Part shown: positions 33,337 through 46,088 of the stretch, in pieces
Layout of the letters: each line of letters begins with the position of its first letter
Position numbering within the stretch: position 1 is the first letter of the stretch
Assembly (NCBI GenBank): GCA_027563935.2
Contig: CM050453.2
Coordinates: forward strand, 12,604,001-12,668,000
Direction of reading: 5' to 3'
Length of the DNA stretch: 64,000 nucleotides
Source: Costus lasius
Lineage: Eukaryota; Streptophyta; Magnoliopsida; Zingiberales; Costaceae
The notes under the pieces: generated by a model
The model's input: the letters and a program-made list of their open reading frames with translations, nothing else
Databases searched by the model: none
What the model was told of the DNA's origin: nothing
Made by a program: the position numbers and the translations under genes

Positions 33337-35200
33337 CTGCAAAAGTTACATAACCATTAAGGAGTGTATCCAGAAATCAGAGAAGTGTACCCCCATTAAA
33401 AACATAAAATATGTCATTTGATCAAAATCTTAACCAAAAATATCAGACACGGAACAAAAGGCTACAATGAAACCTTCATTTCAACTCACACACAAGCAGT
33501 GGAGTCATTCCAAAATACTTAGCTGAAGGATTTGAGTGAAAACAAAACGAACAACAATCAGAAATAGAACAACAAGTACCAATCTACAAACTAAAATATG
33601 AGGCCTGTTGGGCTAATGAACAGTAACCAGGTGAAGATTTTTAACAAATAAAATAGCTGATGATTCAGTATTAATAAAACAATAAATCAAAAGAAATGAA
33701 GAATTCTGAAAAAGAATGTTGGCAGTACCGCCATAACATTGCCAACACTATTTATTATCTCAACATGGTACGAGTGGCATTCCAGGTAAATGACAAGATG
33801 CAACATAAGTTTGTAAAGTAACAAGATCCCTTACGAATAATGATGTATCGATTATTTTTCTTGTGAAAATAAAGAAAAAGATCAATCTGACATCTAGAAG
33901 TGGTTATAATGGACACCATGCAGCATAAAAAAAATAAAAGGGCTAAATCATAAAAGGCATTCATGTTATTGACAACAAAAAAAGGAAAATGAAATATACC
34001 CATCCATCTCCATCCTTGGTTATAGCATAACAAGGACTAGTTGAACCTCTCTTTAACATCATCTGTAACAAAACAGAGGGATCGGCTCATCCCTCTTTGC
34101 TTCAACCTTTCACATAGCAAAAAAGAGATGAGCAATCTTCACCTTCCCTTTTATTGTACCACATGGAAAACACCAAGGAGGGGGCAACCAACATCTTATA
34201 TTCTGGCAACATGCAGCACAAAAAGAAAAAAAAATAGTTGGTACTCACTCCTCAATTGCATATTTGCACCATCACCAAAAGGTGGATGATATTCTCTTCC
34301 TCTTCACGCCACCGACACCAAAAGCCTCTAACCAACTTGTGACTATGGTCAGACCCTTATCAACATTCTCCCTCCTATGTGGTACCTAGAACAAAGAGAT
34401 CTCTGTTTGCACCTTTCCATGCATGTTGTTAGCCCTCCTCTTCACTTGCATTGTATACTCCTCTTCCTCAACTTTGCTGTTACTCCCCCTCTTCAATCTT
34501 GAGATGTTCACATACAATATTTGAATACAAGTAGATAAATTGAATTAAGATACCTTACCTTAGCTTTTACTATTGGACTTGATTCTGAACATCAATTCTT
34601 GGATCTTGGATGCTATTAAGTAAAAATATGTGTCGCTTATAAGCAGTGTAAGTAGAACCATTTTGAATTTGCCAAGTCAATGTAAAGATTTTTTGTCTTT
34701 GTGTAGGCAGCATCTATTTACGTTAGTTTACTTTTGGGCTTTCCGCACATACACTTCAACTTATCTGATGCGATCTTATGGGGCTTCTACTACCACTATC
34801 ACTATGGATCTTATACTTAAATTGTTTAGAAAATTGCATAAAAGGAAGACATGTTGAGCCCTTAAAGCTCAAATAACTACCTTCATCTTGATATCCTTGG
34901 GGCTTCATTTTCACGACTCAGGTCATGGTCAAAGTCTTCATGCTCCTTGGTTATATATTGTTTGTTGATCCAACACTACTCTAGTTTTCATGGAATAAAG
35001 AGTAGATTTCTTGTGATGTCTTAGTGCATTTTGAGACATTAGGGTAACTACTAGCAAGGTATTGTTTGGTCCAACTAGTGCCTCTTCCCCTTGAAAATAA
35101 TGTTGCAATGGATACATTTTCCATTGGTAGCAAATATTTGATATTTTCCAAACATAATGTCATGTGAAATTAATATTCTGTGCTTAAGGAGCCATAGAAT
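33337..35200. other. Unassigned AT-rich region
   Basis: No coding region, repeat or element that I recognise. Short frames here show no family features. It could be an intron upstream of the histidine-kinase exon. Confidence 0.5.
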
Positions 35201-35422
35201 AATAGTGAATAGAAAAAAAATCAGGCGAGAGTAAGATAATTTGGAGAGATTGAGAATTTTATGAGTGAGAGATGAAGTGTTAGGGGTTTATATAAAAGAG
35301 AACCCCCTCTAAAAAAACTATTGTAAACTCCTAACCATTGGAGCGGGTCATGTTGATACTAACCACTACCTGGTTCAATGCGGGTCCATGTGCTAGTCAC
35401 TCCTAACCATTGGAGCGGGTCA
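35201..35422 (-). promoter_or_regulatory. Promoter-like segment with 25-bp direct repeats next to truncated Athila 3' LTR
   Basis: The phrase ACTCCTAACCATTGGAGCGG plus 'gtcat' occurs at about 35327 and 35399, 72 bp apart. On the minus strand these are followed by a TATA-like TTTATATAAACCCC near 35286-35300. The LTR homology with 48859-48665 stops at 35422. This may be the remainder of a divergent LTR or unrelated DNA joined by deletion. Confidence 0.35.
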
Positions 35423-35616
35423 TTGTCCCATATCTTCAAATCTTCCAAATTCCACCGATTTTAAGGCAAAATACCTACATTTCAATAAAACAAAGGAAAA
35501 GTGAAGGCTCTGAAGAATATGAAGCATTTAAGTGCGTAAATGAGATAAAACATGCAATTTGCTCCGAAATAATAATAAAATTAAGCCACGAAATATCATA
35601 TATTTGCATATCATCA
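35423..35616 (-). repeat. 3' LTR of outer Athila-like element, truncated
   Basis: Starts TGATGATATGC at 35616 and matches the first ~195 bp of the LTR at 48859-48665 closely, then diverges completely at 'gatatgggac'. Confidence 0.8.
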
Positions 35617-35639
35617 AAATACATCGGACTTAAAGTTTT

Positions 35640-36820
35640 GCTTGTCCTCAAGCAATTGAATTGTCTAGAACACAGTGATGACATGAAATAGGGAATTTCA
35701 ATTAGCTTAAGGTGGTCTATTTAGATTGTAGGTTAATCACAACTAGTCTTCAGGTTGTAATGCAGTATGGAAAACAAATTAAACCAATTATCATGAATGC
35801 AATCTATTAGAGCATGCAAAGTTAACAGTACCAAAGCCCTCTACAGCACATCTCACATAAATGATATAATTGATCAAACATTCAAAAAACAGATAATTGT
35901 GCATTAAGTCATGGGAAAATAGCATTAATGCTTTTTTTTTTAAGACAGTGCCAAGTGTCAAGCTTTACTTCGGTACCACTTTGGTACCACTGTCATTATT
36001 TGGAACTGTGGGGTTAGTGCCAAGTATGATGAACAATGAACTTAGGTACCACTATCCCTTTTTCTGTTGAGATGCTATGAATAGTGCCAAGTGGAAGTAC
36101 AAGGTGCAATGTACAAGTACACTTCGGTACCACTATTATTATTTTTGACTCTCATGACAAAGTGCACAAATAAAGTAGATATTTGAGGCAAGATGCAATC
36201 AATCACTACACATGAGAAGCATATAAAGGGTAAGGTAAAATAACTAGCACACTCGTCAAGATCATACAAATAATGAATTGATTTAATTACATCTGTCAAC
36301 TACATGAAACCAAAGAATCGTATGTGCAAACCATAACCATTATAGACCGTTGGCAAGTAAAAGTCAAGATTCCCATCCCAAGCAATCAAGTAGTCTTAGA
36401 ACAATGCAATATCATAGGACAAAACAAATAGCATAAGGAAAAGTAGGGGTTGGGCAAGACACTAAAGATGTTGAAACAATTAACTAACAAAGCATGCAAG
36501 AAATAGAAATGACAATCTTAAAACTAGCAAGAGTTGACTAAAGAAAACAAATAACTACAACTAAAGTAAACTACTGGAAAAACAAAAAGCTGACTAAGTG
36601 ATGGGTGAAACCGATGATGCTCATCCCCAGCGCCAATGCAGTCTCGCCTGAAGGTCATGGACAGACTCCAAGAGAGAAGACTGCACTCATCCCTGGCGCT
36701 CAACCTCAGTCTCAAGATGTTGAATCCGGTCATTTCCTTCATCAATGGACAGGTGAGTCTCTTGTTGGGCGTCTCGGATAAAGCGGATCATAGTCTCTAT
36801 GTGGTCAAGCTGGGTAGAAG
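35640..36820 (-). other. 3' non-coding tail of outer Athila-like element
   Basis: Contains 'acttcggtaccact' phrases at about 35968, 35984 and 36121, similar to 'cttcggtaccact' at 41434 in the inner element, plus the A/T-rich filler usual for this group. No coding sequence. Confidence 0.55.
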
Positions 36821-36829
36821 GTCGCTACG

Positions 36830-37839
36830 AAGGGGGTGGAGGCTCAGTCGCAAGAGGCACGTCATGATCCTCGACTGCCTCAACTCTCCAGTTTTGCTGC
36901 TCGCGGACTATGGTGCGTGAGGGATTTGGCAGTGGTAGCTTAACATCGCTCCCGGGGAAGAGCAAACTGTAGAGTTCTCCCTCCTTGACTATCATCCGCA
37001 TGGAGATGCAGGAATCAAGATCGAGTTGGTTGTTGCCCCAGGCTTGTTCCATCTGGTAGGGATGGATCCCTACCGCAAAAGCTAGCGGGGTAAGAAGTCC
37101 CCCCGAGAGTAATGGCACCCTTCGGCGCCCTTGATACCTTCTGGAGTTACTTGGCGAAATGAAAGGCAGTGTTGAGGCGGACCCCATGTAGCATCGCCCA
37201 GAGAAATTGGAGTTTGGATGCCCGAACAAGACCATCAGACTCCCCTCGGCTAAAAATAGTGTATGCCATGACACGATGCACATACTTCAAGACGGGGTTC
37301 CTGAGGCAGGTGGCTCTGACTGTCTTGGTATCAAAAGGTCGGAAACCGGTCAAGTCGGCCTAGAAGTTGCTTGCTTTAAATTCAGTTGGTGTGAGTCTTG
37401 TGTCATCCGTAGGAAAGCCATATATCGAATTCAGCTCTGTCAACGTAAGCACAAACTCAGTATTGTTGAGCCGGAAGGATAGGCTGCCGTCATCTTCATC
37501 GGTGTGGATGCTAGCATGAAATTCCATGGAGGATAGGAACTCTAGTACAATGGGAATGTAGGTGGGATAGCAGATAGTGAAGAACTGATCCCACCCCACA
37601 CGTTGAAATAGCCAATGCACATCCTCGTAGAATCCCAGAGTGTTCAACGTAGCATGATCCAGGAATCGTGTGGTCACCACTGGGCGGCGTGAGAGGGCGG
37701 TGAGTTTGGCAAGCTGCTCCGAATCTTTGCAGATGATTCCATAAGGAGTTGGAGGAGCAGCAGGCAGTGGTTGTTGGATGGCAGCGGCACTGGAAGAGGA
37801 GGCTCAGTGCTTGGAAGTGACCTGTTTGCGTCGAGACAT
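36830..37839 (-). pseudogene. Athila-type ORF (env-like / ATHILA ORF1 family), broken
   Basis: Starts ATG at 37839 (MSRRKQVTSKH) and hits TGA at codon 12. The frame continues with a Ser/Ala/Pro-rich stretch, then TTRFLDHATLNTLGFYEDV, GWDQFFTICYPTY, FRLNNTEFVLTLTELNSIYG. A TAG lies at 37360-37362, followed by TGFRPFDTKTVRATCLRNP, YVHRVMAYTIFSRGESDG, KLQFLWAMLHG. The frame shifts near 37150 to SRRYQGRRRVPLLSGGLLTP, GIHPYQMEQAWG and a Pro-rich end. This is the plant ATHILA family of uncertain function, found after pol in full elements. At least two stops and one frameshift make it non-functional. Confidence 0.8.
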
Positions 37840-37961
37840 GCTGGCAGTGAAGGGAGGTTACGAGAAGGTAGTAGCAGGTGGTGGAGAGGCGTCAAAAGTG
37901 GAGAGGGAAGGTCGACAGCAGCGGAACAGCGGGCGGCGATAGGAATTAGGGCGACGGCGAG

Positions 37962-39151
37962 TGATAGCTATTCGCAAGCGCACAGATTTATCGAAGTAAT
38001 AAAAAGATATCATTCCCAACGAGGATCTAGCGGTCAAGTACTGATTACACGATTGATCTATATCTAGACGAATCAAAGTGTAGTTTTTGTTTTGAAAACT
38101 TCTAATGCAAGAAAACAAAAATGTGGTTTTAGGGTTTTGGCTAAAAATCAATCCAGATAAATTCAGGACTTAGGGTTTCACCACGTTGATGATTATGAAT
38201 TTAATAAAAATAAATCTTTAAGCAGAAAATTATAGTTTTAAAAGGGATTTTTCCTAAGGTAAAATTACCTCCTCTCGAAGCGTAATCCGGTATCTAACTA
38301 CGCTAACTCCCTACTCTCGTGACAGTTAACGTAATTAGACCCATTAAGTTCTATGAAAAACCATGTGAATCCTTCAAACGAATCCGAACTACTCTCGTGA
38401 TCGGATTCGTAGGTTTGAAAAGAATAGATCCGACGTTGCGATTCACCTCTCGGTCCTTCTCGCAACGTCTAAGACGTAAAATTACGTGGCCAAGGTAAAT
38501 TACGGAATAACACAATTCTAATCAAATCAAATCTATAAAATTCATGTAAAAGGTTTAAAACAATATGTTTAATCCATGCATCATCAATGGGCTATTCCCC
38601 AAATCCCAAAAATATAGTTTACACGTTCATGTTCATAACAAACAACATGTTCATTGATGAAAATAGCATGGAAACTCAATAAAAATACAAGAAATCGCTA
38701 GACAAGAAACTAGAAAGGCTTCCCCTCAATCTGGAGATGAAGATCAACCATCTAATTCTTCCTTTGCGCAGCTTTCCTGTTCGTTTTCTGCCCTAAAATT
38801 GATTTCCGCTGCCGCTGCTATAGCCCTTCGTTTTTGTGCCCAGAAGCCCCCGAAACCCTACTAAAGCCTTTCCTTTTATAGTCTAATCAATATAGAATCC
38901 ATCTAGGAAGGTTTCTGGAGAGTTTGGTTTAATTCTGGTTTAATTTGGAGTCGAATCGAGTGAAAAACCGAAAGGGCGGAAATATTCACGGCCCGTGATG
39001 AGTTTACAGCTGCGGCCGTAAAAGCCTCTGTGTGTACAGCACTTAAGTCACAGAAATATTCATGGCTTTACCCGTGAAAGTTTCTATGAGCTTTTTAACT
39101 TAGTCGTTTTTCGCCTTCTGCTCGAACTCAGAATTACGATCGTTCCATATT
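37962..39151 (-). repeat. 3' LTR of inner element, distal part
   Basis: Matches 43980-45170 closely, ending TAGCTATCA. It continues the LTR after the nested solo LTR. One of the two ATTCACGGCCCGTGAT units of the 5' LTR (38984-38999) is kept; the second is altered. Confidence 0.85.
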
Positions 39152-40644
39152 TGACACATACCGCATGTGCACGGTTATGTCGAAGTAATATAAAAGATAT
39201 CGAATCCCACAGGGAACAAGGTTGAGTACTAGAAAATCTAAGTCCTAATAGCTAGGCGAATCAAGATGTGGTTTTAAGAACTTAAATCGTAAACAAGCAA
39301 TCACGACAACTACGGTTGAGATTAAGTATGAGAGAAATATCAGGGCTATGGTTTCCACCTCGATGATGATCTTAATCGCACAAGAAAGATATTAGCTATT
39401 CGAATTATTGGTTTTGCATAAGGAATCTAACCCTAGGGTACAAGGTGCCCTCTCTTGAGTGATACACCCCGGTGTTCGTCTTAGATCAACCTCATACTCT
39501 CACGGTGGATCGTTCTAGGGCGAACCCAATGAGTTCTATGGCAGATTATGAAACCCTCGAGCGAATACCAAGCACTCTCGTGTCGAGGTATTGCAAGTTT
39601 TACTAAGAGATTCCACCGTTACGATCCTTCTCTCGATATGAATCGTAACGGCTAACACGCGAAAATACTCGGCCAAAGTAAAATCATGAAATAAACATGT
39701 CAAGGCAAAATATGCTCACAGTTCATTTCAAATAACGAAAATAGATCAAAGTTTGCGATCAGAATCATCAACGGGCTTCAACCAAGCCCCGAAATAGGGT
39801 TTACGCTACAATCATCATTGAAACACTCAAAATCTCTCTTTTAATAAAATGAAAAGTATAAGAAAATGAATCTAAGGGGAAGGAGACGATGAACCGAAGG
39901 AATCCTGAAGAAATCGTGATGATCGTGTGTCTCAATCGCCGAAAATCTCCAAAAGTCGCCTCTGTCGCCGTGTTCTTCCGCCCTAGGCCATTCGTCGCGT
40001 GATTCCTTGATGATTAGGTCATAAAAATTGGGGCTTTATGTCCTTTGCGTTCGCCTCTGAAAGAGTTTTCCATAGACACCTTACTTGCCTAATTTGGCCT
40101 CCGAACGGGTGAGAAATCGAGGGAAAACCGAGTGTGGGTCGGGTCACTCGTGAGCCTAGTTTAGAATCGAACCCCGCCGGGTTCACCTGGCTGTGATGTC
40201 TTCTGAGAGTTCGGCTGAAAGAAGCGCGGTGAACCCTGCCGGGTTCACCTGGCCGGTCTTCTGGACAGATTTTGGCCAAATGGAATTCTGGTGAACCCCG
40301 CTGGGGTTCACCCGGCCGTGATGCTCTCTGTGAGTTTCGCAGGCTGGCGACTAGGATGGTGAACCCCGTGGGGTTCACCTGGCCGTGATTGTCAGGCAAA
40401 ACTCCAAATGACTCCAAATTTGACGGTCTGCTTCGTTTTCGCATAAGAAATCGTCCTGTGGCCTCAGAATCTTCAAAATATGTCAAAAAAAGGTGTTTTT
40501 ACCTGAAATTCCATAAAAGTGCCAAAAAGTGAAGATTCCGAAGATATGAAGGAAATAAGCCCGTAATGAGTATAAAAATGCCGAAATAAGCCTAGATTTG
40601 ATATGAAATAACTATGAAAATCACTACCAAAATGCAATGCATCA
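39152..40644 (-). mobile_element. Solo LTR of a third Athila/Tat-like family
   Basis: Starts TGATGCATTGC (40644) and ends ATGTGTCA (39152), 1.49 kb, flanked by ATTAT and AATAT (minus strand), a TSD with one mismatch. Its 3' end ('gtgcacggttatgtcgaagtaatataaaagatatcg') resembles the corresponding ends of the two neighbouring LTR families. It contains four palindromic units GGTGAACCCC...GGGGTTCACC at 40169, 40228, 40290 and 40359. Confidence 0.8.
40160..40390. repeat. Four palindromic units in solo LTR (GGTGAACCCCG..GGGTTCACC)
   Basis: Units start at about 40169, 40228, 40290 and 40359, each followed by 'tggc(c/t)gtgat' or 'cggccgtgat', spaced 59-69 bp. Each is a near-perfect inverted repeat of 9-11 bp arms. 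Confidence 0.85.
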
Positions 40645-40923
40645 ATAATTACGGCCAAAGCCGTAATTTTCGCATTCTTCACTATTTTGACTCCAAATTC
40701 GACGTGTGAGCTTGTGATTTCCTCGGGAATCATAATATGGTCTCAAAACTCTCGAAATCCATCATTTTTGTGTCTTTTTACCAACATTTTCATAAAAATG
40801 AGAAAAAGTAAAGATTTTGTGCAAAGCGAAGTAAAAACATTAAAAATTGCATAAAATCATTCAATTAAGCCCAAAATATGATGTAAAATATAGGCAAAAA
40901 CATGGTGTAAATGCAACGCATCA
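40645..40923 (-). repeat. 3' LTR of inner element, proximal part
   Basis: Starts TGATGCGTTGCATTTACACC at 40923 and matches 45462-45185. It is preceded on the minus strand by TTGCTTGAGGACAAGCAAAA (about 40971-40952), the usual 3' end phrase of this group. Confidence 0.85.
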
Positions 40924-40989
40924 GAAACCCTAGAGTTAGAATTTTGCTTGTCCTCAAGCAATACCTTGATATGTATAAAGAATGTAAAG

Positions 40990-42583
40990 ATAAGGAACAC
41001 TCATTTATTTTTGCCCCTAATAATATCCTTAGTCCACAAGTTAAGTAATCAACCTTTCAAACTCAAGTAATTCAAGAAAAATCACAATAGAGATAAATTC
41101 CCAAGAGGTTACAATCCAAGAAAGATAAAATTCATAATTCATGTCATAATATTCATTCTTCACACACTAAATATCAAATACTCTCATTTTAATAAATCCA
41201 TTTCACTTAACAGATAAAATTAATACTTCAAGAATTTCAGTGATGTTAAAGATAAGAGATTTTTAAAGCAATTTGGTTTTTAAACTGTCATATGCCATAA
41301 AATTGTTTAAAGTATACCACAGAGTAGTATAATTTAACTCATAGTCTCAATCATGAAAGTCAGCATAGTTGCCCACTTAACCTACCACTTTCTCTTTTTC
41401 TCCTTTTTTTTTTATTAGACTTCAACTCATGTCTTCGGTACCACTGCTAAATTTAGCAGTGTCAAGTAGAGGAGTCATTCCCCCTCTCTCTCTCTCTCTC
41501 TTTTTTTTTTTTGAGAAAGCCGGTTAGTGGCATAGTATTTAAGTCGTTATCGATACTTGATCGCAACAGACTTAAAGTATACCAAATCGTGGCATAATAT
41601 AACTCATGACTTAAGATTTCGCAACTAGAGGAGTTGGAGCAAATCTCAGTTAAATAAATATCACCAAATTCTATTCATAAAAATTTTCATCGAGCAAAAA
41701 TAGATAAATTAAACTTTAAGTATAAAGATACTATGCATGTATCATATGAACATATAACAATTCACATATGCATTTTATCAATACCATAATTGAATTTACT
41801 CAACAATTTAAGTCTACATAAAATTTTAAAAAATTTCCTAAGTCATCAAATCAATCACTCAAAATGTTTCCTGAGTTCAAAATCAAGGGTAAAATAAATT
41901 TGATTATTCTTTAATAATCATAAACATTCAAAATACATATCTATAAAGCTTTAAGAAAAGCAACATATATGAGGACACTCTAGACTTAAATTGTTGTATA
42001 TACATAAACATTAAATTAATGAATGATAGTTTTCAGAAAATTTTGCAAAAATTACCTTTAAAATATGAGCAAAAACCTGTTCAGTTATATCAAAATATGG
42101 AAACATGAACCAGAAAGTTCTAGAAACTATATCACATTAAAGATATTAGCATTAAATATCATCATGTTTCACTATCAAAATTATTTTTACAATACTCACA
42201 AAGAAAATATCGTCATCACTGTCGGTACATGATTCACGGCTGCACCCGTGATGGTCTCGTTAATCACTTTTCTCTCATATAAAAAACTCTCCAAAAATTC
42301 CTACAAATAAAACAACTTATCAGAAGATTTTCCATCAATAAAATTTCATCAATACATGCTGCAAAAATTCCTAAAAATTTAAATAAAATCAAAAACCAAA
42401 AACTAATAATGAAAAAATTAATAAAATTCAAAAACTTTGGGCTGCCTCCCAAAAGCGCTTGTTTAAGGTCATTAGCTTGACCACAGCTTCATGTCATGGT
42501 GGAGTTGATGAATATGTGTCATAATAGAGAACATATAATCTTCTACTTTTCCTTCGTTTCATAAGTGTGTCCACCAAATATAT
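40990..42583 (-). other. Non-coding interior of inner Athila-like element
   Basis: AT-rich, with a (CT)n/poly-T stretch at 41481-41510 and a 'cttcggtaccactgctaaat' phrase at 41434. No domain is seen. Confidence 0.6.
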
Positions 42584-43693
42584 CTAGTTAAGCAGGTGGA
42601 TCCATGTTGGATTGACCAATACATGTATAGAAAAATAAGAGTTAGAGTCATGCAAAGAATACTCAATAATTTTTCTATATTTATCCAAAAGTAAAATCAT
42701 GCATTCTTCCTCTAGATTTATATTAGCAATTGGAAGAAAATTGGAATTAAAATCAAAAATCTCATACCCTGGATTTATCAAGAAGTTTTCAAATTTTATT
42801 TTTGGTTTTTCAGTTACCTCAATGTCAATGTGATCAAGAATCTCATGTGTCATCATCTTTTGGGTGCTTGTGGTTAGATTTGCATCAAATACTATTTCAG
42901 CTACCTCATCATCATTATCTTTAAAACTATCTCCTTCATCATCTTTAACCACAAATAATATATCATCAAAAGAATCAATTTCATAACTATCACTAGAATC
43001 AAAAGGGGATTTTTCAAAATCAATTTTCTCAAAGCTTTCCACAAATAATTTATCAAATGAATCAATTTCAAAATTATCAAAATCAGAATGAGATTCATTA
43101 ATGTTCACAAAAGAATTAATTTCAAAATTACCAAAATCAGAGGGGGATTTTTCAAAATCAATTTTCTTAATTTCCAAATCAAACTCAAGTATACAATTTT
43201 GTTGTGCTATCTGGGTTTCTGACATTTCAGTACTAGCAGATATAGATTTTACTTGAGAAGTAAGCTAATCAATTATCCCTCTAAGATCTTCAAGTTGCTT
43301 ACTTTGATTTGTCATAATTTTTTCAAGCATGGATTCTAGCCTAGATTCTTCAGTATCCTCAAAGTGTGGTTCTGAAATATTATTTGAGAAATCCTCATAA
43401 AAAGAAGTTTGGTGATTTTTTCATCTAGAATTATACTGATCATCTTGGTACTATGATAAATTAGAACTGGCAGGATTTCCAAATTGGCAATCAGAAGCAT
43501 AATGATCATAACTTTCACAAATATCACAAGTAATAGATTTCAATATAGAATGTTAAATGCTTAAATAATCAATATGTTGAGTGAAAGAATCTATCTTTGC
43601 TTCAAGTCATTGAAATGAATCCATACCATATTCTCTTGTCTCCATCGGTGGCACATACCTTTGACCTGACCATTGACATTGATTAAACATCAT
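42584..43693 (-). pseudogene. Zinc-knuckle gag-like ORF of inner element, broken
   Basis: Begins MMFNQCQWSGQRYVPP at 43693 and has several stops before CDICESYDHYASDC (CX2CX4HX4C). A helical RLESMLEKIMTNQ segment follows, then an uninterrupted acidic frame 43225-42584 rich in Asp, Phe and Ser with repeats of IDFEKSP (twice or more), and a C-terminal part ending in VLVNPTWIHLLN. The capsid region usual in Athila gag is absent: the ORF starts just before the knuckle, about 260 bp after the PBS. Confidence 0.7.
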
Positions 43694-43955
43694 TTTTCAG
43701 TTTAAACAATAAAATTCAAAAATATAAAATGTAAAATAGGAATGCAAAACAAAATTTAAAATATGTAGTCAAGTGATTTTTTTTTCTATTCATGCAACGT
43801 GTTAATCGAAAAAGAAAAAAATAAAATAAACTAACTATTAAAAAAATGCGAAAAACAAACAAAACAAGAAAAACAAAAATAAAAATAAAAATAAATAAAT
43901 AAAAAAAACGTCTAGTCTATAAATCTCACGATTAAATCAATATCGACTGGCCTTA

Positions 43956-43973
43956 TCCCCGGCAACGGCGCCA
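43956..43973 (-). other. Primer-binding site, tRNA-Asp type (inner element)
   Basis: TGGCGCCGTTGCCGGGGA on the minus strand, about six bases after the 5' LTR end. This is the known PBS of Athila/Tat-lineage plant elements. Confidence 0.85.
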
Positions 43974-43979
43974 AAAACT

Positions 43980-45462
43980 TGATAGCTATCCGCAAGCGCA
44001 CGGATTTATCGAAGTAATAAAAAAATATCGTTCCCAACGAGTATCTGGCGGTCAAGTATCGGTTACATGATTGATCTATATCTAGACAAATCAAAGTGTA
44101 GTTTTTGTTTTGAAAACTTCTAATGCAAGAAAACAAAAAGGTGGTTTTAGGGTTTTGGCTAAAAATCAATCCAGATAAATTTAGGACTTAGGGTTTCACC
44201 ACGTTGACGATTATGAATTTAATAAAAATAAATCTTTAAGCAAAAAATTATAGTTTTGAAAGGGATTTTTTCTAAGGTACAAATTACCTTCTCTCGAAGC
44301 ATAATCTGGTACCTAACTACGCTAACTCCCTACTCTCGTGACAGTTAATGTAAGTAGATCCATTAAGTTATATGAAAAACTATGTGAATCCTTCAAACGA
44401 ATCTGAACTACTCTCGTGATCAAATTCGTAGGTTTGAAAAAAATAGATCCGACATTGCGATTCACTTATCGGTCCTTCTCGCAACGTCTAAGACGTAAAA
44501 TTACGTGGCCAAGGTAAATTACAGAATAACACAATTCTAATCAAATCAAATCTATAAAATTAATGTAAAAGGTTTAAAACAATATGTTTAATCCATGCAT
44601 CGTCAATGGGCTATTCCCCAAATCCCAAAAATATGGTTTACACGTTCATGTTCATAACAAACAGTATGTTCATTGATGAAAATCGCATGAAAACTCAATA
44701 AAAATATAAGAAATCACTAGACAAGAAACTAGAAAGGCTTCCCCTCAATCTGGAGATGAAGATCAACCCTCTAATTCTTCCTTTGCGTAGCTTTCCTGTT
44801 CGTTTTCTGCCCTAGAATTGATTTCCGCTGCCGCCACTACAGCCCTTCGTTTTTGTGCCCAGAAGCCCCCGAAACCCTACCAAAACCTTTCCTTTTATAG
44901 TCTAATCAATATAGAACCCATCTAGGAAGGTTTCTCGAGAGTTTGGTTCAATTCTGGTTTAATTTGGAGTCGAATCGAGTGAAAAACCGAAAGGGCGAAA
45001 ATATTCACGGCCCGTGATGAGTTTACGGCTGCGGCCGTAAAAGCCTCTGTGTGTACAGCACTTAAGTCACAGAAATATTCACGGCCCGTGATGGATTCAC
45101 AGCCTCACCCGTGAAAGTTTCTGTGAGCTTTTTAACTTAGTCGTTTTTTGCCTTATGCTCGAACTCAGAATTACGGCCGATCCATAATTATGGCCAAGGC
45201 CGTAATTTTTGCATTCTTCATTATTTTGACTCTAAATTCGACGTGTAAGCTCGTGATTTCCTCGGGAATCATAATATGGCCTCAAAACACTCAAAATCCA
45301 TCATTTTTTTGCCTTTTTTACCTACATTTTCATAAAAATGAGAAAAGTGAAGATTCTGTGCAAAGTGAAGTAAAAACATTAAAAATTGCATAAAATCATT
45401 CAATTAAGCCCAAAATATGATGTAAAATATAGGCAAAAATATGGTGTAAATGCAACGCATCA
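43980..45462 (-). repeat. 5' LTR of inner element
   Basis: TGATGCGTTGC...TAGCTATCA, 1483 bp. It carries two ATTCACGGCCCGTGAT units (45003-45018, 45078-45093) and, about 105 bp downstream on the minus strand, a TATA box (CTATAAAAGG at 44900-44891). Confidence 0.9.
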
Positions 45463-45930
45463 ACGAGCGGCGGTGGAAGACGTAGATCGACGCCGGAAAG
45501 TTGGGGGAAAGAGTCACCGGAGGATGGGGAAGATGATGGAAGGTCGCCGGAGGCGGGTACCGGAGGTGGCGGATCTGGACGGCGGCGGCGCTAGGGTTGG
45601 CGTGTACGCAAGTGTGCAGGCGGCTCCCTTTTATAAAATATTATGTACGGCCATGTATGGATCCATGGCTCAGCCCTTGCAACGCTCGGCCGAAAAAAGC
45701 ATCTGAGTTCACTTACGATGCACGGTCGTGCATTGGTGCACGTCTCGGTGAAGGGCGGGTGCGGAACTCGTTATGCGTCATGGCCGTGCGCGCCTTCACG
45801 CCCCTGCCCGTGCAGCTCTCGGCCTCAAGTGCAGAAGAGTTGACCGAGCCGTGCACGGCCGTGCATGGGTACACGGGTGCAACCGTGCATGGCTCGGTGG
45901 TTCATGAAAAATTCAAAAAAAAATTCATCA
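45463..45930 (-). promoter_or_regulatory. U3-like promoter segment upstream of the env-like ORF in the outer element
   Basis: On the minus strand, palindromic units built on CACGGCCGTGCATGG lie at about 45849, 45779, 45717 and 45645. A TATA box (TATAAAA, 45635-45629) follows, then a GC-rich leader that continues across the inner element at 37961-37840 up to the env-like ATG at 37839. Without the insertion the TATA-to-ATG distance is about 290 bp. The same kind of units occur in the outer element's own LTR (48430-48590). Confidence 0.5.
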
Positions 45931-46088
45931 GTAAGGTGCAGCTTACAGAGCATAGATATGAAAGAAAAACTGAAAAACAACAAGATCTAAATGATGAAAA
46001 TAAATAAGAAAGTAAAAGAGTGAACAAGAGGTTGGGTTACCTCCCAACAAGCGCTTCTTTATGGTCATTAGCTTGACCATCATGAGGA

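Larger units (their letters stand above)
37962..45462 (-). mobile_element. Athila/Tat-like non-autonomous element (inner), nested
   Basis: Both LTRs are present: 5' LTR 45462-43980 and 3' LTR 40923-37962, the latter interrupted by a solo LTR at 40644-39152. A perfect tRNA-Asp-type PBS TGGCGCCGTTGCCGGGGA lies at 43973-43956. A degenerate zinc-knuckle ORF is at 43693-42584. Flanks CTCGT (45463-45467) and CTCGC (37957-37961) read on the minus strand are a 4/5-matching TSD. No pol domains. It is inserted in the leader of the outer element's env-like ORF. Confidence 0.85.

Noticed and set aside
40019..40486. 155-codon frame with repeated GEP-type phrases
   Set aside because: Translation of the palindromic GGTGAACCCC units in the solo LTR; no start context and no family.
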